Assembly: GCA_948512295.1 (NCBI GenBank)
Contig: CAOQRA010000041.1
Coordinates: 1-6,399 of the forward strand
Length of the DNA: 6,399 nucleotides
Reading direction: 5' to 3'
Source: an uncultured Eubacteriales bacterium
GTDB lineage: Bacteria; Bacillota; Clostridia; Christensenellales; UBA1242
Below are positions 1-6,001 of the stretch, in pieces (position 1 is the stretch's first letter; every line of letters starts with the position of its first letter). The position numbers and the translations under genes were made by a program. The notes under the pieces are model-generated. The model was not told the DNA's origin, ran no database searches, and saw only the letters and a list, made by a program, of their open reading frames with translations.

Positions 1-2169
1 TGGTTCATTAATAGCAGTACTCATTCTCCTCCTGTCAAGTGGAATTGCTTTACTTATGGGGGGGGAATTTTTGGCTTCGCCAAAAATAGTGAGGAAAATT
101 TTGATCAATTAGAAGAAGTAGGAGGAGCAATAGGTTTCTATGTAAATATAACTAATATTAAGGCTTATAATACTGCTGGAACTCAATTATCAGGAAGTTT
201 TGATGCATGTAAAGCACCTTATACTACAAGTTCAAGAGATGGTATGGATGGTTCAGGGAATAAGTATACCATTTATAGCAAAACGTGTTCCATGCCAGCT
301 GATTATGCGCCAAGCTTGAGTCTTTATAAATTGAAATCTAAAAGTTATAAATATAAGGGGAATACTTACAGTTGGACACGAACTCAAAGTGTTTCATCAA
401 CAGTATCGCAAGCTGCCGCTCAGTTTAATCCAAGTGATTTTGAGATTGTTTTGACTTATGAAGAAAATCCGTATACAATCACATATAAACCAAATGGCGG
501 CAGCGGCTCCTCGGCAGTGACGCAAACGGTGCATTATGGTGAAAGATTTACAGTTAAATATGCAAGTACATTTTCTCGAGCAGGATATAAATTGTCCTCT
601 TGGCAGGAGTCGGGGACTGGGTACATTCATGAGTGCGGGGCTACGGAAACGATGTCAGTAAGACAAGATTTGACCTTTTTGGCAGTATGGGCACCGATAA
701 CTTATACAATAGACTTTGACCCAAATGGTGGGGTTGTAAACGGTTCGACGACATCTATAAATTTAAGTTATAATGCAGATGCGGATACAGTTTTACCAGA
801 CGTTGCATCATCGGTAGTGATAACAGCTCTACCTAACGTAGCACGAACAGGATATGTCTTTATCGGATGGAAACCATCGCCATCTTTTGGCAGTTGGGTA
901 ACGACATATCCAGCTGGCACATCAGTTAAAGGTTGTTATGGAGATGGAAAATTAATTGCTCAGTGGATGAAGGACACATACATACTGGATGTAAACGGAA
1001 ATCTAGATGGAAAGATAGATGGAACTTTGCAAAACTATGCAACGTTTGATATGTACATAAACGGAAGTAAAGTGGCAACGCAGGTAAATGACTACAAAGG
1101 TAATTTAGAATATGGAACAAGCTATGAAATAAAGAATGTAAAATATGGAACGGACAAACAAAGCGAAGGGATATATGCAGATAATGCGTGCACAATCGCG
1201 GGAAGTTTAAGCGGAACGATGCCAGCAAATGATCAAATAGCTTGCCTAAAAATCCGTACTAAAACATGGAACGACTACGCAGCGTCGTCTTATGCGGGAG
1301 GAAGAGGAACGACAGCAGATCCATACATAATCAAGACAGCGGAGCAACTTGCGAAAGTAGCAAAGGATAGCCGAAGCAGCAATTTAAGAGAGAAATACTA
1401 TAAACTTGCCGCTGATATAGATTTGTCCGCACATATCTGGGAAGGGATTGGAAGTGAAGAATCAAACTTAAGATTCGGAGGCAATATAGCTGGAGATTAT
1501 TATCAAATAAAGAATATAAAAACTAGCATAGATTTATATATGCCAAAAGAGGCAGCTCTAGTCAGCCGAGCAGCAGGTGCTTATATTTCTTCCATTATAA
1601 TGCGAGGTGGAAATATAACAGGCACTAGAGATTCAGGAGCTATAATAGGCGGCAATGACGGTGGATATAGAAGAACAAGAGTGACTAATTGTGTAATAGA
1701 TAATATAACGATTAATGGAGCGGCTGAAAATGCAAGTATTGCTGGTATAGCGGGAAGAGGAACCGGTGGCAATTATATAAATTGCATAGTAATGAATTGT
1801 ACATTATCTTCAAAAGACACAGTGGCAGCAATAAGCGCATGGCGTGGAATAGTAACAGATTGTGCAGCTATAAATAGTAGCATTACAGCCTCGGGTTATG
1901 ACACAACAGGAAAAGAACTAGGAGGTTATACTGGTACAGCTAATGATACAGCAGAGACGCAGGTAAATTCTTCTTATGCTGACATGACAATACTTGGAAC
2001 ACGCAGAAAGGTTATGTATGGCGGCTCAACAGCATGGGGGAATTGGACATATAACGAGCGGCTTAATGGAGGTTATCCGTTGCCAAAAGAGTTATTGCAT
2101 ATAGGTGGAATAAATGTAAGCGCAAATGTATATAACTATTTAAAAAGTTTAGGCTTCAGTGAGGCATAA
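1..2169 (+). CDS. Large surface/secreted protein with InlB-type repeats and GLUG-like beta-helix region (5' partial)
   Basis: The frame is open without a stop from base 1 to the TAA at 2167-2169 (722 residues visible). The ATG at 244 is therefore probably an internal Met and the true start, with any signal peptide, lies left of the window. Residues about 158-230 and 235-322 are two Listeria-Bacteroides/InlB B-type repeats: each opens with YTI-x-x-x-PNGG, has a central Gly-Tyr (AGYKLSSW, TGYVFIGW) and closes in a hydrophobic-x-W strand (LAVW, IAQW). A linker domain follows, then from W423 the motif YAGGRGT-x-x-DPYII-x-TAEQLA, then DIDLS (472-476) and WEGIG. This is the usual entry to Gly/Asn/Ile-rich GLUG or right-handed beta-helix surface proteins. 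The helix-like part runs to about residue 700 and ends with a GGYPLPKEL segment. No LPxTG motif or C-terminal membrane helix is present, so anchoring is unknown. By family analogy the role is adhesion or another extracellular interaction; the exact ligand cannot be inferred. The C-terminal half prefers ATA for Ile, unlike tig. Confidence 0.85.
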   Translation, partial: WFINSSTHSPPVKWNCFTYGGGIFGFAKNSEENFDQLEEVGGAIGFYVNITNIKAYNTAGTQLSGSFDACKAPYTTSSRDGMDGSGNKYTIYSKTCSMPADYAPSLSLYKLKSKSYKYKGNTYSWTRTQSVSSTVSQAAAQFNPSDFEIVLTYEENPYTITYKPNGGSGSSAVTQTVHYGERFTVKYASTFSRAGYKLSSWQESGTGYIHECGATETMSVRQDLTFLAVWAPITYTIDFDPNGGVVNGSTTSINLSYNADADTVLPDVASSVVITALPNVARTGYVFIGWKPSPSFGSWVTTYPAGTSVKGCYGDGKLIAQWMKDTYILDVNGNLDGKIDGTLQNYATFDMYINGSKVATQVNDYKGNLEYGTSYEIKNVKYGTDKQSEGIYADNACTIAGSLSGTMPANDQIACLKIRTKTWNDYAASSYAGGRGTTADPYIIKTAEQLAKVAKDSRSSNLREKYYKLAADIDLSAHIWEGIGSEESNLRFGGNIAGDYYQIKNIKTSIDLYMPKEAALVSRAAGAYISSIIMRGGNITGTRDSGAIIGGNDGGYRRTRVTNCVIDNITINGAAENASIAGIAGRGTGGNYINCIVMNCTLSSKDTVAAISAWRGIVTDCAAINSSITASGYDTTGKELGGYTGTANDTAETQVNSSYADMTILGTRRKVMYGGSTAWGNWTYNERLNGGYPLPKELLHIGGINVSANVYNYLKSLGFSEA

Positions 2170-2195
2170 AAAAGACGACAAAGGTCGTCTTTTTT
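2168..2195 (+). terminator. Intrinsic terminator of the surface-protein gene
   Basis: The stem GACGAC (2174-2179) pairs with GTCGTC (2184-2189) around an AAAG loop. It is flanked by A6 (2168-2173) and T6 (2190-2195), which extend the stem and supply the U tract. It overlaps the TAA stop codon, so transcription of the surface gene should end almost at once after translation stops. The symmetric A/T flanks mean it could also act on transcripts from the other strand. Confidence 0.88.
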
Positions 2196-2210
2196 AATGA
2201 GGAATAAAAG

Positions 2211-2323
2211 TTGTCATTCTACGGCTTTCGGGGTCCCTATCAATGCTTTAGTATTTATGGGGTGAATGGCTGAAGAATCTATTGAGATTTCTCCGCACCG
2301 CGTTGCTTCGGTCGAAATGACAA
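2211..2323. repeat. Degenerate dispersed intergenic palindromic repeat ('CHSERSEES'-type), unit 1
   Basis: The unit is bounded by perfect 8-bp inverted ends, TTGTCATT (2211-2218) and AATGACAA (2316-2323). Inside it are GAAGAATCT (2272-2280), AGATTTCTCCGC (2285-2296) and TGCTTCGGTCGAAATGACA, all recognisable pieces of an intergenic repeat found in many unrelated bacterial genomes. That repeat's consensus begins GTCATTCTGAGCG and, if translated, reads CHSERSEES. A second hairpin sits inside: arms 2235-2246 and 2251-2262 pair over 12 positions with one mismatch and two G-U pairs around a TTTA loop. There is no coding potential. Family assignment rests on recognition by eye. Confidence 0.6.
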
Positions 2324-2342
2324 AATATGGAATTGGTGAAAA

Positions 2343-2387
2343 AGATTTTTCGTTTCACTCAGAATGACAGACTCTGAGAGAATGACA
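2343..2387. repeat. Degenerate dispersed intergenic repeat, half unit 2
   Basis: The segment beginning AGATTTTTCGTTTCACTC and running into AGAATGACA (to 2369) closely follows the reverse half of the same repeat, whose consensus reads AGATTCTTCGCTTCGCTC then AGAATGACA. A further short end, GAATGACAA, follows at 2380-2388. No matching left half lies directly in front, so this looks like a truncated copy abutting unit 1. Confidence 0.5.
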
Positions 2388-2397
2388 ACCCCTGGTA

Positions 2398-2489
2398 TTG
2401 TCATCTTGACACATAGCGGAAGAATCTTTTCTGGTTAGTTTATGTACATATCAGGTCTAAAACATTCTTCGCAAAGCTAGCAATGTCAA
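2398..2489. repeat. Degenerate dispersed intergenic repeat, unit 3
   Basis: The left end TTGTCATCTTGAC (2398-2410) followed by TAGCGGAAGAATCT matches the forward half of the repeat. The right part, ATTCTTCGCAAAGCTAGC then AATGTCAA (2464-2489), matches the inverted half with several substitutions. The middle (about 2431-2463) is unrecognisable. With units 1 and 2 it fills most of the gap between the surface gene and the tig control region. Confidence 0.5.
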
Positions 2490-2580
2490 TAATCCGAGTA
2501 GGGTATTTTGAAGTAAACATAGTAAAACTGAATTATCTTTTAAATACATGTCTAGTTCTGCACCCTTTATTATTTATCAC

Positions 2581-2622
2581 TAAATATAGTAGGTAGTACT
2601 TGCATAATACCTACTATATTTA
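2581..2622. repeat. 42-bp near-perfect palindrome, copy A, upstream of tig
   Basis: The perfect 15-bp arms are 2581-2595 (TAAATATAGTAGGTA) and 2608-2622 (TACCTACTATATTTA), around a 12-base centre. The arms recur almost unchanged in the palindrome just after clpX (5955-6000): 17 bases, AAATATAGTAGGTAGTA, are shared on the left and 14, TACCTACTATATTT, on the right, while the centres differ. Copy A does not follow any gene end: the nearest upstream gene already has its own terminator about 390 bp away. Terminator function alone therefore does not explain it. It may be a dispersed small palindromic element or a regulatory hairpin. Confidence 0.8.
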
Positions 2623-2629
2623 GTATAAT
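2600..2629 (+). promoter_or_regulatory. Possible distal promoter overlapping palindrome A
   Basis: TTGCAT (2600-2605) lies in the centre of palindrome A and TATAAT (2624-2629) just outside its right arm, with an 18-bp spacer. This fits a sigma-A promoter that would give a longer leader for tig. The region is very AT-rich, so chance matches are easy; the stronger candidate is the proximal promoter at 2700-2728. Confidence 0.3.
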
Positions 2630-2646
2630 TATTTTTATCTTATTTT

Positions 2647-2696
2647 AATATGCAATAAAAAAATATTGTGTTAAATCGAAATATTTACTGCATATT
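2647..2696. repeat. 13-bp imperfect inverted repeat upstream of the tig promoter
   Basis: AATATGCAATAAA (2647-2659) and TTTACTGCATATT (2684-2696) are reverse complements at 12 of 13 positions, separated by 24 bases. The right arm ends four bases before the -35 hexamer of the tig promoter, a position suited to a regulator-binding site. The sequence does not match the CtsR heptad repeat or the CIRCE element. High A+T content makes chance symmetry possible. Confidence 0.35.
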
Positions 2697-2699
2697 TAT

Positions 2700-2728
2700 T
2701 TGCTTTTTAATATTTGATATGATATAAT
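2700..2728 (+). promoter_or_regulatory. Sigma-A-like promoter of tig (extended -10)
   Basis: A TTGCTT -35 (2700-2705), a 17-bp spacer and a perfect TATAAT -10 (2723-2728) preceded by TGA, i.e. a TG-N extended -10. Transcription would start near 2735, about 20 bases before the ATG at 2756, giving a short leader that contains the Shine-Dalgarno site. It probably drives tig and possibly reads on into clpP and clpX. Confidence 0.75.
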
Positions 2729-2743
2729 TTAGTGAATTTTAAT

Positions 2744-2749
2744 AAGGAG
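2744..2749 (+). promoter_or_regulatory. Ribosome binding site that fixes the tig start
   Basis: AAGGAG lies six bases before ATG 2756. In-frame alternatives are GTG 2732 and ATG 2750. GTG 2732 sits upstream of the predicted transcription start (about 2735) and has no Shine-Dalgarno site; ATG 2750 touches the AAGGAG itself. This leaves 2756 as the start. Confidence 0.85.
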
Positions 2750-2755
2750 ATGAAT

Positions 2756-4027
2756 ATGTATAATTACACACAAAAAGAAAAGCAAGGCGTTTTAAAAGTA
2801 AAAATTAGCGCCGAAGAATGGGAAAAGGCGCTTGACCGCACTTATGAAAAAAATAAGGGAAAATATAATGTGCAAGGGTTCCGTAAAGGGAAAGTACCTA
2901 GAAAGGTTATTGAAAAAACTTATGGGGATACAGTCTTCTTTGAGGACACTTTCAACGATATGATAGGGCAAGAATTCTCTAAATTCTTGTCTGAAAATCA
3001 TGACGTTAAGCCTGCCGCTATGCCTGAAGTTAGCATGGATAACTACACTGCTGACAAAGGCGTGGAGGCTACTCTTACTTTTGACCTTATGCCAGAAGTT
3101 AAATTGGGGGCATTAACAGCATTAAAAGCTAAGAAGGCGACTGTAAAAGTTGATGCTAAACAGGTTGAATCTGAGCTTCAAAAACTGAAAGAGTCACATG
3201 TACGATATATAGAAAAAAATAAAGCTTGTCAAAATGGTGACATTGCAACTATTGATTTCGTTGGCAGTATTGACGGCAAAAAGTTTGAGGGCGGCACTGG
3301 CGAAAATTATCGTTTAGAGCTTGGCAGCCATACCTTTATTGATGGGTTTGAGGATCAAGTTGTAGGCATGAAAGTAGGTGATAAAAAAGATGTCAATGTT
3401 ACTTTCCCTGAAAATTATGGCGAAACAAGTTTGCAAGGCAAGCCTGCAGTATTTGCTGTGACAGTTAAAAAGGTGGAAGAAAAAGAATTGCCTGTCATTG
3501 ATGACAAATTTATTTCAGATACGACAGAATTTGAGAATTTAGAGGAATATAAAAAATCTGTTAAGGAAAAACTTGTAGAGGAAGCAGAAAGAAAAGCTAA
3601 CTATGATTATGAGACTGCGCTTGTAGATGAAGTGGTTGCTGCAAGCAGCGTGGAAATTCCTCATGCAATGATACATGAAGAAGCTCATCACATGATGCAT
3701 GAGTTTGAACATCGTCTTTCACATCAAAATATGACGCTTGAAACTTATTTGCAATATACCGGCTCTACTATGGAGGCTTTCCATGCGAACGCAGAAAAGG
3801 ACGCTGAAAAAACGCTTAAAACTCGTCTTGTGCTTCAGAAAATTATTGCTGACAAGAATATTAAAGTTGAGCAAGCGGATATTGACGCCAAAATGGCAGA
3901 GTATGCAAAGCAATATGGTGTCAGCGTTGAAGAAATGCAAAAGAACATAAGCAGAGAGGATGTTTCTTATTTTGAAAACGAAATTTTAATGGAAAAGATC
4001 TTTGCTCTGTTAAAACAAGCAAATTAG
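2756..4027 (+). CDS. tig: Trigger factor, ribosome-associated chaperone and peptidyl-prolyl isomerase
   Basis: The product binds the ribosome near the exit tunnel and shields nascent cytosolic chains; its FKBP-type domain catalyses prolyl cis/trans isomerisation. From ATG 2756 the protein has 423 residues, normal for the family. The N-terminal ribosome-binding domain carries the signature GFRKGKVPR at residues 41-49. The PPIase domain spans about 161-245 (from GDIATIDFVG through GGTGENY, IDGFEDQVVGM and the closing KVEEKELP). The C-terminal helical chaperone domain runs to the end and includes LETYLQYTG. An extended reading from GTG 2732 would add eight residues but conflicts with the promoter position. 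One oddity is a histidine-rich stretch, seven His in residues 303-323, where relatives usually have acidic or other polar residues. clpP follows after 71 bases. Trigger factor beside clpP-clpX is a well-known arrangement in Clostridia and Proteobacteria. Confidence 0.97.
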   Translation: MYNYTQKEKQGVLKVKISAEEWEKALDRTYEKNKGKYNVQGFRKGKVPRKVIEKTYGDTVFFEDTFNDMIGQEFSKFLSENHDVKPAAMPEVSMDNYTADKGVEATLTFDLMPEVKLGALTALKAKKATVKVDAKQVESELQKLKESHVRYIEKNKACQNGDIATIDFVGSIDGKKFEGGTGENYRLELGSHTFIDGFEDQVVGMKVGDKKDVNVTFPENYGETSLQGKPAVFAVTVKKVEEKELPVIDDKFISDTTEFENLEEYKKSVKEKLVEEAERKANYDYETALVDEVVAASSVEIPHAMIHEEAHHMMHEFEHRLSHQNMTLETYLQYTGSTMEAFHANAEKDAEKTLKTRLVLQKIIADKNIKVEQADIDAKMAEYAKQYGVSVEEMQKNISREDVSYFENEILMEKIFALLKQAN

Positions 4028-4098
4028 TCAATTCTCGACTTTTTTCAATTATTAATAATTGGAAGTATAAAAGTAAAATAAAAAGGGAGGATATAATT
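4028..4098 (+). promoter_or_regulatory. tig-clpP spacer with a 16-bp palindrome and possible weak promoter
   Basis: The 71-base gap holds the perfect palindrome CAATTATTAATAATTG (4046-4061). TATAAA (4066-4071) lies 17 bases after a poor -35 (TTTCAA, 4043-4048), so a separate clpP promoter is possible but weak. A four-base stem, AGTC/GACT (4026-4029 with 4037-4040), followed by T6 is too weak to be called a terminator. Read-through from the tig promoter is the simpler model. The spacer ends in the clpP Shine-Dalgarno site at 4084-4090. Confidence 0.35.
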
Positions 4099-4683
4099 AT
4101 GTTAATTCCTATGGTTGTAGATCAAAATGGAGGTGCGGAACGTTCTTACGACATTTATTCAAGGTTGCTTGAAGATAGAATAATATTTCTTAACGGGGAA
4201 ATTGATGACAATATTGCAAATATAGTTATTGCACAACTGATATATTTAGAGGGTAAAAATCCTGACAAGGACATATTCTTGTACATTAATAGCCCTGGTG
4301 GAAGTGTAAGTGCTGGACTTGCAATATACGACACTATGAAATATATAAAATGCGATGTTTCCACTATATGTATTGGACTTGCTGCTTCCATGGCGGCATT
4401 CTTGCTGGCTGGTGGCACAAAGGGCAAACGATTTTCACTGCCAAATAGCGAAATTATGATTCATCAGCCACTTGGCGGAGCACAGGGACAAGCGAGTGAC
4501 ATTCTTATACAAGCTAAACACATTGAAAACATTAAAAATAAGATGAATCGCATGTTAAGTGAAAATACTGGAAAGCCTCTTGAAACCATTGTAAGAGATA
4601 CAGATAGAGATAACTATATGACTCCGTCAGAAGCTAAAGAGTATGGAATTATAGATGAAATTTTTGTAACGCGTAAAAAATAA
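4099..4683 (+). CDS. clpP: ATP-dependent Clp protease proteolytic subunit ClpP
   Basis: This is the serine peptidase (family S14) that assembles as two stacked heptameric rings and degrades proteins fed by ClpX or another Clp ATPase in the cytosol. The 194-residue product has the typical length. The catalytic triad is complete: Ser97 in IGLAASMAAF, His122 in MIHQPLGGAQGQ, and Asp171 in DTDRDNYMT. The YINSPGGSVSAGLAIYDTM block (62-80) forms the oxyanion and handle region. The motif right after the nucleophile reads SMAAF where SMGAF is common, a conservative Gly-to-Ala change. The N-terminus MLIPMVVDQ gives at most a very short propeptide, as in Firmicutes. AGGGAGG at 4084-4090, eight bases before ATG, supports the start. 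It is separated from clpX by 12 bases, with the clpX ribosome binding site overlapping the clpP stop, which suggests coupled translation. Confidence 0.98.
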   Translation: MLIPMVVDQNGGAERSYDIYSRLLEDRIIFLNGEIDDNIANIVIAQLIYLEGKNPDKDIFLYINSPGGSVSAGLAIYDTMKYIKCDVSTICIGLAASMAAFLLAGGTKGKRFSLPNSEIMIHQPLGGAQGQASDILIQAKHIENIKNKMNRMLSENTGKPLETIVRDTDRDNYMTPSEAKEYGIIDEIFVTRKK

Positions 4684-4695
4684 GGAGGCGTAAAT

Positions 4696-5955
4696 ATGTT
4701 AGATGAAGAAGCTTGCAGCTGTTCATTTTGTGGTAAATCTCAAAAAAATGCCAAGAAACTGGTGGCAAGTCCAGGCGGAGAGGCTTTTATTTGTGATGAG
4801 TGTATAAACATCTGTCGAGATATTTTGAAAGATGAAGAAAAAAATACAGCGTTTGAAAAAATAGAGCTTCCGACTCCCGAAGAAATTAAAAATAAATTAG
4901 ATGACTACATTGTAGGGCAGGAAGATGCTAAACGTGTGCTTGCCGTTGCTGTATATAATCATTATAAACGTATAAATTATAATTTTTCAAACTCTGACGA
5001 TAAAGATATTGAACTTGAAAAAAGCAATATTTTAATGGTTGGACCGACAGGTTCAGGAAAAACCTTGCTTGCAAAAACACTGGCTAAAATATTAAAAGTT
5101 CCTTTTGCTTCTGCAGATGCTACAACTTTGACAGAGGCAGGCTATGTGGGGGATGATGTAGAAAACATCCTTTTAAAATTAATTCAAAATGCAGATTATG
5201 ATATAAGTAAAGCACAACGTGGAATCATATATATTGATGAAATAGATAAAATAGCAAAAAAGACGCAAAATGTATCCATCACTCGAGATGTGGCAGGAGA
5301 GGGTGTGCAGCAAGCGTTACTCAAGATCATGGAAAGCACTATAGCAAATGTTCCTCCTCAAGGTGGCAGAAAACATCCACATCAAGAAATGCTGCAAATA
5401 GATACAACTAATATACTTTTTATTTGTGGTGGTGCTTTTGTGGGGCTTGACAAAATTATAGAAAATCGTCAAAGTGAAAATAGCAGCCTTGGCTTTAACG
5501 CAAGTGTGGTAAGTAAAGATGAAAAACTAAGTTCAGAAATAGTAAAAGGTGTGCAACCTAACGACCTTATTAAATTTGGACTTATTCCTGAGTTTATCGG
5601 AAGACTTCCCGTGGTGGTTGGCTTAGATGACCTTGATGAAAAAGCATTGTCCAAAATTTTAGTGGAACCTAAAAACTCTATTATTAAACAATATAAGCTT
5701 ATGTTTAAAATTGATGGAATAGATGTAGAATTTTCAGAAGATGCAATATTGGCAGTTGCTAAAAAAGCAATGGATTTAAAGACTGGCGCGCGCGGGCTTC
5801 GTACAATATTGGAAAGTAAAATGAATAGGCTTATGTATGAAATTCCTAGTCATAAAGATATTTCAAAAATTGTGGTTACCGATAAGTTTATCGAAGTTGA
5901 AAATGCTGAGCCTGAAATAATTAAAATTGAAAACACTGACAAAAAAGTCGTATAA
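4696..5955 (+). CDS. clpX: ATP-dependent Clp protease ATP-binding subunit ClpX
   Basis: ClpX is a hexameric AAA+ unfoldase that recognises substrates, threads them through its pore and passes them to ClpP. The 419-residue protein is full length. The N-terminal zinc-binding domain has Cys9, Cys12, Cys33 and Cys36 (CSFC and CDEC). Walker A is GPTGSGKT at 116-123 and Walker B is IIYIDEID with Asp181-Glu182. The pore-1 loop is GYVGDD (149-154) in place of the usual GYVGED; the pore-2 RKH loop is at 225-227. The ClpP-docking tripeptide is Leu-Gly-Phe at 265-267. The arginine-finger segment GLIPEFIGRLP (Arg303) and sensor-2 GARGLR (364-369) are intact. AAGGAGG at 4682-4688, spanning the clpP stop, gives a seven-base spacing to ATG. 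No lon gene follows, unlike many clostridial clusters; the next gene converges from the other strand. Confidence 0.98.
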   Translation: MLDEEACSCSFCGKSQKNAKKLVASPGGEAFICDECINICRDILKDEEKNTAFEKIELPTPEEIKNKLDDYIVGQEDAKRVLAVAVYNHYKRINYNFSNSDDKDIELEKSNILMVGPTGSGKTLLAKTLAKILKVPFASADATTLTEAGYVGDDVENILLKLIQNADYDISKAQRGIIYIDEIDKIAKKTQNVSITRDVAGEGVQQALLKIMESTIANVPPQGGRKHPHQEMLQIDTTNILFICGGAFVGLDKIIENRQSENSSLGFNASVVSKDEKLSSEIVKGVQPNDLIKFGLIPEFIGRLPVVVGLDDLDEKALSKILVEPKNSIIKQYKLMFKIDGIDVEFSEDAILAVAKKAMDLKTGARGLRTILESKMNRLMYEIPSHKDISKIVVTDKFIEVENAEPEIIKIENTDKKVV

Positions 5956-6000
5956 CAAAATATAGTAGGTAGTATGCGCATGCTACCTACTATATTTTGT
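5955..6000. terminator. 46-bp palindrome (copy B), probable bidirectional terminator after clpX
   Basis: Perfect 18-bp arms (5955-5972 and 5983-6000; the left arm reads ACAAAATATAGTAGGTAG) close on a centre that is itself nearly symmetric (ATGCGCAT, 5974-5981), so almost the whole segment can form one hairpin. It starts at the last base of the clpX stop and ends one base before the stop of the converging gene. Both outer arms are T-rich on their 3' side, which fits termination from either direction, although the U tracts (TATATTTTGT) are not uninterrupted. Its arms are shared with palindrome A at 2581-2622, so it belongs to a repeat family and is not just a one-off terminator. Confidence 0.75.
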
Positions 6001-6001
6001 G

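Noticed and set aside
244..246. ATG 244 as the true start of the surface protein
   Set aside because: The same frame is open and protein-like back to base 1, and no Shine-Dalgarno site lies before 244 (upstream sequence is AGTTCAAGAGATGGT).
926..1228. Minus-strand 100-codon open frame inside the surface-protein gene
   Set aside because: It lies wholly opposite a well-supported coding frame and has low-complexity His/Leu/Phe/Ser composition typical of an antisense shadow. The other minus-strand frames at 397-630, 1581-1772, 2792-3001, 3719-3940, 4155-4427 and 5469-5654, and the plus-strand frame at 3738-3950, were dropped for the same reason.
2211..2489. CRISPR array or small peptide genes in the repeat-bearing gap
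   Set aside because: The repeated pieces are inverted, degenerate and irregularly spaced, without constant-length spacers. Short open frames there would encode only the spurious HSERSEES-type peptide and have no ribosome binding sites.
2641..2760. CtsR or HrcA (CIRCE) operator before tig
   Set aside because: No GGTCAAA-type tandem heptads and no TTAGCACTC/GAGTGCTAA inverted repeat are present.
4026..4046. Short AGTC/GACT stem followed by a T-run after tig
   Set aside because: A four-base stem with a seven-base loop is too weak for a convincing intrinsic terminator; clpP probably depends at least partly on read-through.
4092..4097. TATAAT between the clpP Shine-Dalgarno site and its ATG
   Set aside because: Transcription from it would start inside the coding region and leave out the ribosome binding site, so it cannot serve clpP.
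2756..5955. A novel defence or mobile system around the Clp genes
   Set aside because: All three genes are standard housekeeping proteostasis components with intact motifs, and no transposase, integrase, nuclease or toxin-antitoxin gene is visible nearby.
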